DNA from: an uncultured Rhodobacter sp.
Lineage (GTDB): Bacteria; Pseudomonadota; Alphaproteobacteria; Rhodobacterales; Rhodobacteraceae
Length of the DNA stretch: 64,000 nucleotides
Assembly (NCBI GenBank): GCA_945952585.1
Contig: CAMFII010000008.1
Coordinates: forward strand, 158,131 to 222,130
Direction of reading: 5' to 3'
Shown here: piece by piece, positions 1 through 8,865 of the stretch
Position numbering within the stretch: position 1 is the stretch's first letter
Layout of the letters: each line of letters begins with the position of its first letter
Translations under genes and position numbers: made by a program
The notes under the pieces: generated by a model
What the model saw: the letters and a program-made list of their open reading frames with translations, nothing else
What the model was told of the DNA's origin: nothing
The model's database searches: none

Positions 1-964
1 CGTCCGAGGCGATGCCGGGCAGACCCGACGTGTCGTCGGCGCGATCCCAGTTCAGCTCGAGCCCCTCCAGCACATAGCCCTCGCTGACGACGTAGTTCTG
101 GTTCTTGAAAATGCGGGGATCGCGACCGTCCGCAGGGACATCGACCCCGTTGATCCGCACGATCTGGAACGGCTCTGCCCGCGATGCCTCGGTCGTGTCG
201 AAGCCCCAGAGCTGAAAGCCCTTGGCGGCATACTCCTCATATCCGAGCCGACCTTCCTGCATCAGCTGCGGTTTGCCGCCCCTGCCGATAGTCGCGCCGA
301 AAAGCTGCCCGCCCTCGCCGATCACATCGCAGAAGTTCCAGCGCAAAACGACGTTGTCGACCGAACCGGCAAGATGCGGATAGCGCTCTTTGATGATCTT
401 CAGCCAGACCAGCAGCCGCCCGATATCGAGCGCGGAATATCCGATCTCCCCCGGCTTGTTGAGGTAGTCGACCTTCGCTGCGGTCTTTGCGTTGTAGGCC
501 TTGTTCGGGAGCTTCCCCTGGAAAAGATCGAGATTGCGCAGCGTCGCCAGCACCTTCACCGCGCGGCGGTCGAATTCCCGCTTGTCGATGATCTGCAGCT
601 CGTAGGCCGACACGAGGCCGCTCAGATAAGAGGCCGTGTCCCACATCGTGGTCGACGGATATGCGCCAACCGAATTCACCAGACCCGTCTCCGGCTGGTA
701 GGACGCCACGAAATACGACCAAGCCGTTTCCGCCATCGCCCGTTCCTGCGCGGTCAGGGCTCCGTGACGCCCAAACGGACGGGATGGGTCGATACGGCCC
801 TCCCGTTCTTGCCCCGAAAGGCCGGCTGCCTTGTCCGCGCCAGAAGCCGTCGGGAGAGGTGCATCCACCGCCGTGGCATTCACCCTGCCGATTCCCGTGG
901 GAAGCGCCGCCCCAAGGGCAATCAGCGACATCGCCATGGCGGTGGTCTTCACCGGTTTCAGCAT
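1..964 (-). CDS. DUF3131 domain-containing exported protein (C-terminus beyond window)
   Basis: The frame is open from an ATG at 964 to the window edge, giving about 321 residues without a stop. The N-terminus has Lys residues followed by a hydrophobic stretch (residues about 8-24), consistent with a signal peptide. From about residue 75 it reads AWSYF, then YPSTTMWDTASYL, LFQGKLPNKAY and GEIGYSALDIGRLLVWLKI, the pattern I recognise from the DUF3131 family, glucoamylase-like exported proteins often found near polysaccharide genes. The biochemical role is unknown. No strong ribosome site precedes 964, so an inner Met (residue 10 or 12) is possible. The missing C-terminus could carry a further domain. 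Confidence 0.72.
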   Translation of the reverse strand, partial: MLKPVKTTAMAMSLIALGAALPTGIGRVNATAVDAPLPTASGADKAAGLSGQEREGRIDPSRPFGRHGALTAQERAMAETAWSYFVASYQPETGLVNSVGAYPSTTMWDTASYLSGLVSAYELQIIDKREFDRRAVKVLATLRNLDLFQGKLPNKAYNAKTAAKVDYLNKPGEIGYSALDIGRLLVWLKIIKERYPHLAGSVDNVVLRWNFCDVIGEGGQLFGATIGRGGKPQLMQEGRLGYEEYAAKGFQLWGFDTTEASRAEPFQIVRINGVDVPADGRDPRIFKNQNYVVSEGYVLEGLELNWDRADDTSGLPGIASD

Positions 965-1006
965 GCCTGCACCAAATTCATTTCGGGCCAAACCAAAGAC
1001 GAACTT

Positions 1007-1345
1007 TCAGGCCGCAAGCGCGCGAACGGCGCCATCGGCATCGCTGTGAATCGGAAAGACCCTGTCCATCCGCGTCAGCGTGAAGATGCGTTCGACCTTC
1101 TCGCTCATCCCGCAGAGCGCCATTTCGCCGCGCAGGCCCAGACGCTGAAGCACGCCGACCAGGGCAGAGATTCCCGAACTGTCCACGGCATTGACCTGGC
1201 CCAGGTCGATGACGATGCGGCTGTGACCGTCCTCGATCAGATCAAGGATGCTGCGCTTGAAGCCCGCGGCGTTGGCCGCCGTAAGCTCCTCGAACTGCGG
1301 GGCGATCAGCGTGACACGCGACAGCGGATGTTCCAGTTTCAACAT
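1007..1345 (-). CDS. STAS domain protein, anti-sigma factor antagonist type
   Basis: This 112-residue single-domain STAS protein resembles SpoIIAA/RsbV. It carries the diagnostic VDSSGIS segment, with the Ser pair at residues 56-57 where partner-switching antagonists are phosphorylated. By family it would bind or release an anti-sigma kinase according to its phosphorylation state. The start at 1345 is chosen because GAGGAGAC lies just upstream and the STAS fold begins at once; the frame stays open further upstream but shows no domain there. No HPK-like kinase or sigma factor gene is adjacent, so the partner is not known from context. It is separated from the upstream tRNA by about 320 bp. Confidence 0.85.
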   Translation of the reverse strand: MLKLEHPLSRVTLIAPQFEELTAANAAGFKRSILDLIEDGHSRIVIDLGQVNAVDSSGISALVGVLQRLGLRGEMALCGMSEKVERIFTLTRMDRVFPIHSDADGAVRALAA

Positions 1346-1662
1346 AATGCAAAGGTCTCCTCGTACGTCCTGATGACAGCGACGCAATATGCGCTGACGC
1401 CTGCATCCGTTATGCACCGGAGCCCTCGACACAGGGGGTGGGAAGAAGGAGGTTCGAGCTACACCTTGGGATAGGATGCTACCCTCTTTGCAGGGCAACC
1501 CCGCCCCGCGGGCGTCGCCCTACCGACCCAGACAGGGCAGGAGTCATGCAGTCCGAAATCGCCGGCCTCAGCCGGACCAGCCGGGTCGCAAGCCACTGCA
1601 GCCACACGGAACGCCAACGAGTCTAGGGGAATACCCCGGTAGAAGCAGGATCTGGGGAGGAG
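1346..1662. other. 317-bp intergenic stretch, nothing recognised
   Basis: Between the STAS gene and tRNA-Met(CAT) I see no convincing gene, RNA or mobile element. Short open frames here lack ribosome sites and family resemblance. A weak GGGG-TATT-CCCC hairpin (minus strand, near 1628-1640) lies after the tRNA 3' end and could help terminate it. The STAS promoter should lie in the left part, but no clear -35/-10 pair was found. Confidence 0.5.
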
Positions 1663-1739
1663 TGGTGGCGAGGGGGGGACTCGAACCCCCGACCCCGCGA
1701 TTATGAGTCGCGTGCTCTAACCAGCTGAGCTACCTAGCC
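1663..1739 (-). tRNA. tRNA-Met (anticodon CAT), elongator type
   Basis: A complete cloverleaf of 77 nt with encoded CCA can be folded on the minus strand: D arm GCTC/GAGC, anticodon stem CGCGA/TCGCG with loop CTCATAA (anticodon CAT), and T stem GGGGG/CCCCC with loop TTCGAGT. The body (TAGCTCAG, TGGTTAGAGCAC, ACTCATAAT) closely matches the elongator tRNA-Met known from E. coli rather than initiator tRNA. The acceptor stem GGCTAGG/CCTCGCC has one non-pairing position, T4 opposite C69. A sigma-70-type promoter lies directly upstream (1751-1779). Confidence 0.93.
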
Positions 1740-1750
1740 ACTGGCTGGGG

Positions 1751-1779
1751 TGATTAGGCAAGCCGTGCGGGGGCGTCAA
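1751..1779 (-). promoter_or_regulatory. Predicted promoter of tRNA-Met
   Basis: On the minus strand TTGACG (-35, 1774-1779) and TAATCA (-10, 1751-1756) are separated by 17 bp and end 11 bp before the mature tRNA 5' end. The -35 box overlaps the stop codon of the upstream hydantoinase gene. The call rests on hexamer match and spacing only. Confidence 0.7.
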
Positions 1780-3803
1780 GCGGATTCGGCAGCAACTCGG
1801 GGACCATGGGCGACCCGCGGGCGGCCGCAGGCGGTGACGCTCACGCTTGCCTCGAGGAACATCTTCTGGCCCTCGACCTCGGCCTCGCGGATTTCGCGTG
1901 CGACGGTCAGCCGCAGATCTTCGGCGCCTGCCGCCCGCGCCCGCTCCGACGCCTCGACCGTCAGTGCAGCCTCGAGCGCCGCCAGCGCGGCGTCGCGGCT
2001 GGAGAAGGTCGTGAGCCCCTCGGGCAGATGCACGGTGAAGCGGCCTTCGCCGGGGCTGGTGACCATGCCGGTCGCGCGCTGGCTGACCTGGCCGACCACC
2101 GCGCCAATGGCATTGGCCACGCCCGCATGTTCCGGCAGGATCATCCGGCATTGCAGCCGCTCGCCGACCGCGCCGTAATAGGAGGGTGCCGAGGCGCCAA
2201 GCCCGATCACCGGCACGCCAAGTCGCAAGGTCGTCTCGACGACACCCCGATGATGCGACAGGCCAAGCCGTGTCAGCGGATGGCGCGCCAGCACGTCCGG
2301 CGTCTCACCCGCAAAGGCAGGGTCCTCGCCAAAGGCGGCCTCAAGCAGGCAATCGACGGTCTGCGACGTGAGCTGATCGACGATGGACTGCGCGAGCGTC
2401 GGCGCATCCGGCGCAAAGCGTTCGCCTTTACCATTCCGACGCTTCGCCAAGAGCCGCACCGCCTTTTCCGCCGCCGCCCCATCCCAGCTGTCCAGCCGGC
2501 CCAGCACATGGCTCGCATCGGACGGCGTGACGCCTGACAGCATCACCAGCCCCCGCGCCACCAGCCGCTCCAGCGCCGCCACTTCGAGCCGCGAGGTCAG
2601 CGCGGCCACGGCCGGCATCGGCCCGGTGATACGACCCAGCACCGCCGTTTCCCGGGCGTTCAGCCCGCCGGTCTGTCCGCCCATCGGAATGACGAACCGG
2701 CCGTCTAGTTCCCCCACCGCATCGTTCGACAGCCACCGGTCGAGCGCCTCATGCACCATCGCACCGTGCTCCACGGCCAGCAGCGAGACCGGGACCAGCC
2801 GGCGCGGTCCAAGGCGCAGACCGCCCGAAAGCCCCTCGGTCACCACATGCACCTCGCTGTCGCCGCCAAGGCCGGTCGTTCGCATGGCCACCGCCTCGAC
2901 CATGGTGCGGTACGGCCCGACGCGGGCGCCAGCCGGGTCGATCTCGGGCAGGCCATCGCGCAGGAGCGCGACATCTGTCGTCGTGCCGCCGATGTCACTG
3001 ACCAGCGCATCGGCCTCTCCGGTCAGCCAGCGCGCGCCCACGATGCTGGCGGCGGGGCCGGACAGGATCGTCTCGATCGGTCGTTCGCGCACCATGGCCG
3101 CCGAAATCAGCGCGCCATCGCCGCGCACCACCATCAGCGGCGCATCGATCCCGACTGCCTCAAGGTGCCGTTCGCAGGCTGCTACGAGCCGGTCGATCAT
3201 CCCGATCAGCCGCGCGTTCAGCACCGCCGTCAGCGCCCGCTTCGGACCATTGAGGTTGGCGGAAAGCTCGTGCGAGCAGGTCACCGGCCGCCCGGTCAGC
3301 CGCCGGATCGCCTCGCGCGCGGCGATCTCGTGGGTGGGGTTGCGGGTGGCAAAGCGTGAGGCGACGGCAAAGCCCATGACCTGCGGCCCAAGCTCCGCTG
3401 CGGCCTGTTCCAGCCGGGCAAGGTCCAGCGGTGCCAGTTCCTGCCCGGCATGGCCGTGGCCGCCGTTCAGGTGGATCACCGGATCGCCCTTCAGCGCCTC
3501 GACCAGCCCGCCGCGCTCCAGATCTCCCTCGTCAAACCCGATGAAGATCAGCGCGACGCGGCCGCCCTGCCCTTCCACCAGCGCATTGGTGGCAAGGGTG
3601 GTCGACAGCGACACCAGCGCGACGTCCGTGGGGGCTACGCCCGCCTCGGCAAGCGCGGCATCGACCGCCCGCCCGACGCCAAGCGCGAGATCGGCGCGCG
3701 TGGTCAGCGACTTGGCCGAGCCGATGACACGCGTTGCCGCTTCGTCCACGATCACCGCATCGGTATAGGTGCCGCCCGTATCGACGCCGAGGAAAACCGC
3801 CAT
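1776..3803 (-). CDS. Hydantoinase/oxoprolinase family protein (HyuA-like)
   Basis: This 675-residue protein has the N-terminal ASKHA nucleotide-binding signature GVDTGGTYTD at residues about 6-15 and a second phosphate motif SDIGGTTTDVALL near the middle, the arrangement of hydantoinase A / 5-oxoprolinase subunits. Family members couple ATP hydrolysis to ring opening of hydantoins or oxoproline, or act in ketone carboxylases; the substrate here cannot be read from sequence. No HyuB partner is adjacent, although HyuA and HyuB usually occur together. ATG 3803 is preferred over an in-frame GTG at 3833 because the conserved N-terminus starts directly after it and AAGGGCAGG precedes it. Confidence 0.85.
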   Translation of the reverse strand: MAVFLGVDTGGTYTDAVIVDEAATRVIGSAKSLTTRADLALGVGRAVDAALAEAGVAPTDVALVSLSTTLATNALVEGQGGRVALIFIGFDEGDLERGGLVEALKGDPVIHLNGGHGHAGQELAPLDLARLEQAAAELGPQVMGFAVASRFATRNPTHEIAAREAIRRLTGRPVTCSHELSANLNGPKRALTAVLNARLIGMIDRLVAACERHLEAVGIDAPLMVVRGDGALISAAMVRERPIETILSGPAASIVGARWLTGEADALVSDIGGTTTDVALLRDGLPEIDPAGARVGPYRTMVEAVAMRTTGLGGDSEVHVVTEGLSGGLRLGPRRLVPVSLLAVEHGAMVHEALDRWLSNDAVGELDGRFVIPMGGQTGGLNARETAVLGRITGPMPAVAALTSRLEVAALERLVARGLVMLSGVTPSDASHVLGRLDSWDGAAAEKAVRLLAKRRNGKGERFAPDAPTLAQSIVDQLTSQTVDCLLEAAFGEDPAFAGETPDVLARHPLTRLGLSHHRGVVETTLRLGVPVIGLGASAPSYYGAVGERLQCRMILPEHAGVANAIGAVVGQVSQRATGMVTSPGEGRFTVHLPEGLTTFSSRDAALAALEAALTVEASERARAAGAEDLRLTVAREIREAEVEGQKMFLEASVSVTACGRPRVAHGPRVAAESA

Positions 3804-3946
3804 TCGCCTGCCCTTGCCTTGCTCCAGACGCACCGGGTCTAGCGCGCCGCTCGGGAATGATCATCCCCGGATGCGACTTTTCCCTGCCGCCTTCCGTCCG
3901 GGCTGGTGTTTCCGACGGTGCGGTGCGAACTCTGGGCGGAACTCGT

Positions 3947-5215
3947 GTGCAGCGGTGCTTCTTGCGGCTTTCCCCTTTTCAGCGCTTCGTGGCCGCAAGC
4001 GGTCTGACCAACCTCGCCGACGGCGTTGCCACCGTGGCCTGGGGCTGGGCCGCCTCGCTGCTGACCCGCGACCCGCTGCTGATCTCGCTCGTGCCCATCG
4101 CGCTGAGGCTGCCGTGGTTCCTGTTCGCGCTTCCGGCCGGGATCGTGACCGACCGGATGGACCGCCGCAAACTCATCCTGCGGATGGACGCCTTGCGGGC
4201 CCTTGCCTTCGCGACGGCGGCCATGACGCTGTGGCATTCGCTCCCCCTTGCCCCGGCCCCTGATCGCGGCGTTTCGTCCCCCTTTCTGTTTGGCATGGTC
4301 ATGGCTGCCGCCTTCATCGTCGGCATCGCCGAGGTTTTCCGCGACAATGCCGCGCAGACGATGCTGCCGGCCATTGTCAGCCACAGCGATCTGGAGCGGG
4401 CGAACGGCCGGCTGTGGAGCGTCGAGATGGTCGGCAATTCGCTACTTGGCCCGGCGCTCGGCGCTTTCCTGATCGCCGCGGCCGTGCCGCTCCCCTTCGG
4501 CGCCAATGCGCTTGCCTATGCCCTTGCCATCCTCCTGGTCGCCAGCGTGGCGGGCCGGTTCCGGCCCGAAGCCGCCGCAGAGCGCAACTGGAAACGCGAA
4601 CTGGCCGAGGGTTGGCGGTTCCTGCGTGCAGCGCCGCTTCTGCGATTGCTCGCCGTCATCACCGGGGTCTGGAACCTGCTGTTCCAGATGACCACAGTCG
4701 CGCTTCTTCTCCATGCTCAGGAAAACCTCGGCCTGGGCGCGCGCGGCTACGGCCTTGTCCTGGCCGGGGGCGCGGTCGGGGGCGTTTTGGCAGGCTTCAC
4801 CGCCGAATGGTTCGTGCGTCGCTTCGGACCGGGCGCGGTCGCGCGTTGGTCGCTCTTTGCCTCGGCGCCGGCCTTTCTCGGGATGGCGCTGGCACCCGGC
4901 GGCTGGTCGCTGGCGCTGGTGCTCGGGCTGTTCGAATATACCGGCATCCTGTGGAACACGGTTTCCGTTTCCTACCGCCAGCGCAGCATCCCGGACCAAC
5001 TTCTGGGGCGGGTCAACAGCCTTTACCGGCTGCTTGCCTGGGGCATGATGCCAGCGGGCCTCGCCCTGTCCGGTGTGATCGTCAGGGCGGCCGAAACCGT
5101 GATGCCGCGGGCCCATGCCCTGTCGATGCCTTTCTTCGTCGCCACGGCGGGCGGGATCGCGCTGGTGCTGTTCGGCTGGCGCGGTCTCAGGTCCGGCTTC
5201 TCGGCTCCAGCCTAG
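3947..5215 (+). CDS. MFS transporter (MFS_3 / enterobactin-exporter-like)
   Basis: This 422-residue inner-membrane protein has about 12 hydrophobic segments and the loop motif TDRMDRRKLILRMD between helices 2 and 3, typical of the MFS_3 drug and siderophore exporter group. It probably exports a small molecule; the substrate is unknown. The frame is open much further upstream, but the transporter fold begins near RLSPFQRF. GTG 3947 with GGCGGA six bases upstream gives the usual family length; ATG 3857 is the alternative. It is divergent from the hydantoinase gene, and its stop codon overlaps that of rpoN on the opposite strand (shared CTAG at 5212-5215). Confidence 0.82.
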   Translation: MQRCFLRLSPFQRFVAASGLTNLADGVATVAWGWAASLLTRDPLLISLVPIALRLPWFLFALPAGIVTDRMDRRKLILRMDALRALAFATAAMTLWHSLPLAPAPDRGVSSPFLFGMVMAAAFIVGIAEVFRDNAAQTMLPAIVSHSDLERANGRLWSVEMVGNSLLGPALGAFLIAAAVPLPFGANALAYALAILLVASVAGRFRPEAAAERNWKRELAEGWRFLRAAPLLRLLAVITGVWNLLFQMTTVALLLHAQENLGLGARGYGLVLAGGAVGGVLAGFTAEWFVRRFGPGAVARWSLFASAPAFLGMALAPGGWSLALVLGLFEYTGILWNTVSVSYRQRSIPDQLLGRVNSLYRLLAWGMMPAGLALSGVIVRAAETVMPRAHALSMPFFVATAGGIALVLFGWRGLRSGFSAPA

Positions 5216-6468
5216 CGCCGGCGCTGGCCCGCTATCGGGATTCGCAGCATCTCGCGATATTTCGTGACCGTCCGCCGCGCCACGGGATGACCGACCAGGC
5301 CAAGGGCCTCGGCTAGCGCGCGGTCGCTGAGCGGACGGTTCGGGTTCTCTGCCGCGATCAGTCGCGCCAGCGCTGACCGGATCGCCGGACCGGAACTGTC
5401 ACCAAGCTGCGTGGCGAAGAGATCGGCCATACGCCAAGTCCCAAGCGGCGTCGCGACGGCCACCCCGGCGATCGCACGGCTGATGGTGCTGTCGTTCATC
5501 CCAAGCGTCTCGGCGATGTCGGACTGGCGCAAGGGGCGCAGCGCGCCGAGCCCGGCCTCGAGCGCCGCCGATTGCCGCGAGAGGACCTCGCGCGCGACGC
5601 GCAGAAGCGTCAGGTTCCGCCGTTCCAGCATCCGCGTCAGGTCCAGCGCCGCCGCAAGACGGGCGCGATCCTCTGGCCGAGTCGGCCGTCCGCCCGGGCG
5701 GACGACCGCGACCGCTGGCAAGGCGGACCGGTTGAGCTGCACATCCCATCCTTCCGCGGTCCGCGTCACCACGAGGTCCGGCTCGCGGGCATCTACGACG
5801 CCGGGATCGAACTGCGCCCCGGGCTTGGGATCAAAGCTTCGGATCACGCGGATGCAGCGCAGCACATCGGCCTCGTTGCAGGCGGCAAGCCGCGCCAGTC
5901 GGGCAATCGCCCCCTCCGCAAGCAGAGGCAGGTTGTCAAGACAGACCTCCATCACGCCGTCCAGCACCCCGGCTTCCTCGGCCTGGATGCGCAGGCAGTC
6001 CGACAGCCCCTGCGCGAACAGACCCGCAGGCTCCATGCGTTGCAAACGCGCCAGCACCGCTGCTGCATCGCCCGCAGCGCAGCCCGCCCGGCGCGCCAGG
6101 TCGTCCAGCGGCGCACCCAGCCAACCAGAGGGTTCCAGCGCCTCCGCCAGCACCAGCGCGATCTGCCTTTCGCGCGGCGACCGTGTCAGCATCTCGATTT
6201 CCGCCAGCACATGCGACATGAGGCTTGGCCCCGGCGCCGCAGCATCCGGCGCGGACCCGGCGGAAAACGCCTGGCTCCAGCGCGGCAGCCACTGTCCGGG
6301 TTCAACAGGCGGCGCCTCGACCCGAAGATAGGGGTTGGTCTCGGCCTGCTCTTCGAGAAACCGCGTCAGCCCGCCTGCATCCATCCGCAGAAGCCGGATC
6401 GAATTCTGCAGCGCGGCGTTAAGCTGCAGACGCTGGCTCTGGTGCAAACCGATGCGCTGGCCGGACAT
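5212..6468 (-). CDS. rpoN: RNA polymerase sigma-54 factor
   Basis: This 418-residue protein has the sigma-54 architecture. A Gln- and Leu-rich region I (residues about 8-50, LHQSQRLQLNAALQNSIRLL) binds activators. A core-binding domain follows, then a helix-turn-helix (LRQSDIAETLGMNDSTISRA), and near the end the RpoN box ARRTVTKYRE, which contacts the -24 element. The acidic region II is essentially missing, so the protein is shorter than many homologues. GGGAGG upstream of ATG 6468 supports the start. The usual alphaproteobacterial neighbours (lptB, hpf, ptsN) are absent, suggesting either an extra sigma-54 paralogue or a relocated gene. A paralogue would be normal for Rhodobacteraceae. Confidence 0.93.
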   Translation of the reverse strand: MSGQRIGLHQSQRLQLNAALQNSIRLLRMDAGGLTRFLEEQAETNPYLRVEAPPVEPGQWLPRWSQAFSAGSAPDAAAPGPSLMSHVLAEIEMLTRSPRERQIALVLAEALEPSGWLGAPLDDLARRAGCAAGDAAAVLARLQRMEPAGLFAQGLSDCLRIQAEEAGVLDGVMEVCLDNLPLLAEGAIARLARLAACNEADVLRCIRVIRSFDPKPGAQFDPGVVDAREPDLVVTRTAEGWDVQLNRSALPAVAVVRPGGRPTRPEDRARLAAALDLTRMLERRNLTLLRVAREVLSRQSAALEAGLGALRPLRQSDIAETLGMNDSTISRAIAGVAVATPLGTWRMADLFATQLGDSSGPAIRSALARLIAAENPNRPLSDRALAEALGLVGHPVARRTVTKYREMLRIPIAGQRRR

Positions 6469-6585
6469 GGACAGACCTCCCGTGTTCAACCGTAAGAAGC
6501 AGTCCGCCGCGACGCAACGCCCCTCGCGGTTTCCCCGGCTGAACGGTAGTCTGCGGCCTGTCTCTAAGCCTGGAAACCTCGCCCG

Positions 6586-8772
6586 ATGTTGGATGGACTG
6601 CCCCTGACCCGCGATCTGGTGCTGATCGGCGGCGGTCATGCCCACGCGCTGGTCCTGCGCATGTGGGGGATGAACCCGTTGCCCGGGGCACGGCTGACCG
6701 TGATCAACCCCCATCCGGTTGCACCCTATTCCGGAATGCTTCCCGGCCATGTCGCCGGGCATTACAAGCGAGAGGAGATGATGATCGACCTCGTGCGGCT
6801 GGCGCGCCACGCGGGGGCGCGGCTGATCCGGTCGCGGGTCACCGGGATCGACCGCGCCAATCGCTTCGTTCTGGTCGAAGGCCGGGGTCCCCTGCCCTAT
6901 GACATCGCCTCGATCGACATCGGCATCACCACGGACCTGCCCAGCCTTCCCGGTTTCCTTGACCATGCGGTGCCCGCGAAACCCTTCGACATCTACTCAG
7001 ACCGCTGGCAACGCTTCTTGGACGCCGCCTTGCCCCGGCCGCGCATGGTCATCATCGGCGCGGGGGTTGCCGGGGTTGAACTGGCGCTCGCCTCGGCCCG
7101 CCGGCTGCGACAGGACGGGCGGACACCCGAGGTGACGCTGGTCGACCGCGATCCGCAACCGCTCGGTGCGGTCGGATCGGGCGCACGGAAGGCCCTGCTG
7201 CACCACGTCCGCCAGGCCGGCATTACGCTCATCGCCGAAGTCGAGCCGGTCGAGGTGACCGCAGACACCGTCGTCCTGTCTGACGGCCGTGTGCTGCCCT
7301 CGGACTTCACCCTCGGCGTGGCCGGGGCGCGGCCGCAGGGCTGGCTGGCGCAGACAGGTCTCGATCTGCACCATGGCTTCATCAGCATCGGTCCGACATT
7401 GCAGACCTCGGACCCCATGATCTTCGCCGCTGGCGACTGTGCCGAGATGGCCTGGGCGCCACGGCCCAAGGCCGGCGTCTATGCCGTGCGTCAGGCGCCG
7501 ATCCTGCTGCATAACCTGCGGGCGGCCCTGTCCGGCGGCGAGATGTGGCGCTACCGACCGCAGCGCGACTATCTCAAACTCATTTCGGCGGGGGGAAAAA
7601 CCGCAGTCGCCGACAAATGGGGCCTGCCGCTCGATGGTGCCTGGCTTTGGCGGTGGAAGGACCGCATCGACCGCCGCTTCATCGCCATGCTTGCCAACCT
7701 GCCGAGGATGGCACCCCCACCCCTCCCCCTACCCCGCGCCGAAGGTCTGGAAGAAGCCCTTGGCAAGAAGCCACTCTGCGGCGGTTGCGGCGCGAAGGTG
7801 GGCGCGAGTGATCTTTCCGCGGCACTGGCCGGCCTGCCGCAACCGAAGCGGCCCGAGGTGCTGTCCGGCCCCGGCGACGATGCCGCGATCCTGCGCCACG
7901 AGAATGGCGTCCAGGTCATGACGACCGACCACCTGCGCAGTCTCTGCGATGATCCAGCGCTGATGGCGCGGCTGGCGGCCGTCCATGCGCTTGGCGACAT
8001 CTGGGCAATGGGGGCCGACCCGCAGGTGGCACTGGCCCAGATCATCCTGCCGCGCATGTCCGCGCGGATGCAGGCCGATACGCTCCGCGAGATCATGGTG
8101 GCCGCCGCGGATGTCTTCGCAGCCGCAGGGGCGGATATCGTGGGTGGGCACACGACCATCGGTGCCGAACTGACGATCGGCTTCACCGTGACCGGCCTTG
8201 CCGCCCGGGCGATCACCAAGGGCGGTGTCCGACCGGGAGATGCCCTGCTCCTGACCAAGCCCATCGGCTCCGGCACGGTCATGGCCGCACTGATGGCGCA
8301 GGCCCCGCTTTCCGTGCCGCTGCTGGGCGAAGCGGTAGATGCGGCCTGGCGCAGCATGGCGCGTCCATTGTCCGCCGATGCCGCCATCCTTGCCCCCGAG
8401 GCGCACGCGATGACCGATGTCACCGGCTTTGGCCTTGCCGGTCACCTGCTCGAGATGCTGACGGCGTCGAACTGCGCGGCCGAGCTGGATCTGGCTGCGC
8501 TGCCCCTTCTGCCGGGCGCGGAAGCCCTCGCGGCATCCGGGCAGGAATCGACGATCGCCCCAGCCAATCGTGCGGCGACCATGGGGAGGATGCTGTTCAC
8601 CGAGAGTCCGAAAGCCGCGCTGCTGTTCGATCCGCAGACCTGCGGCGGCCTCCTTGCCGCAGTACCGCCGGAGCGGGCCGAGCAGCTGCTCAAGGCATTG
8701 CGCGCGAAGGACATTCCCGCCGCGATCATCGGCAGAGCCGTCGAGGGCGCGCCCTTCCTGACCGTCACCTGA
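6586..8772 (+). CDS. selD: Fusion of FAD/NAD(P)-dependent oxidoreductase with selenide, water dikinase
   Basis: This 728-residue two-domain protein starts with a dinucleotide-binding motif (LVLIGGGHAHALVLR, residues about 11-25), and a second GAGVAGVELAL motif marks it as an NDH-2/sulfide-quinone-reductase-like flavoprotein up to about residue 375. From about residue 392 it is SelD: LCGGCGAKV places the catalytic Cys at 401 and Lys at 404, and GPGDDAAI follows. SelD makes selenophosphate from selenide and ATP. The catalytic position is Cys, not selenocysteine. Such fusions are known; the flavoprotein may supply reduced selenium. It faces mnmH, which uses selenophosphate. The ribosome site is weak. 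Confidence 0.93.
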   Translation: MLDGLPLTRDLVLIGGGHAHALVLRMWGMNPLPGARLTVINPHPVAPYSGMLPGHVAGHYKREEMMIDLVRLARHAGARLIRSRVTGIDRANRFVLVEGRGPLPYDIASIDIGITTDLPSLPGFLDHAVPAKPFDIYSDRWQRFLDAALPRPRMVIIGAGVAGVELALASARRLRQDGRTPEVTLVDRDPQPLGAVGSGARKALLHHVRQAGITLIAEVEPVEVTADTVVLSDGRVLPSDFTLGVAGARPQGWLAQTGLDLHHGFISIGPTLQTSDPMIFAAGDCAEMAWAPRPKAGVYAVRQAPILLHNLRAALSGGEMWRYRPQRDYLKLISAGGKTAVADKWGLPLDGAWLWRWKDRIDRRFIAMLANLPRMAPPPLPLPRAEGLEEALGKKPLCGGCGAKVGASDLSAALAGLPQPKRPEVLSGPGDDAAILRHENGVQVMTTDHLRSLCDDPALMARLAAVHALGDIWAMGADPQVALAQIILPRMSARMQADTLREIMVAAADVFAAAGADIVGGHTTIGAELTIGFTVTGLAARAITKGGVRPGDALLLTKPIGSGTVMAALMAQAPLSVPLLGEAVDAAWRSMARPLSADAAILAPEAHAMTDVTGFGLAGHLLEMLTASNCAAELDLAALPLLPGAEALAASGQESTIAPANRAATMGRMLFTESPKAALLFDPQTCGGLLAAVPPERAEQLLKALRAKDIPAAIIGRAVEGAPFLTVT

Positions 8773-8793
8773 AGAGGGCGCCTGCCCTTCTTC
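8771..8793. terminator. Possible hairpin between convergent selD and mnmH
   Basis: An imperfect inverted repeat, GAAGAGGGC against GCCCTTCTTC, starts at the selD stop codon and lies between the two convergent genes. It has a CTTCTTCC tail on the plus strand but no clean T-run, so termination is only suggested. Confidence 0.35.
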
Positions 8794-8865
8794 CGTTCAG
8801 CAGATATCCTTGGGGGTGAATCGCCCGGCACGGGCCAGAGGGGGCAGACGGACCCCTCCTCTTCC

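Noticed and set aside
1476..1706. Short open frames between the STAS gene and tRNA-Met
   Set aside because: They run into the tRNA, lack ribosome sites and resemble no protein family.
7771..7790. Possible selenocysteine in SelD
   Set aside because: The catalytic position is encoded by TGC (Cys); there is no in-frame TGA and no SECIS-like hairpin was seen.
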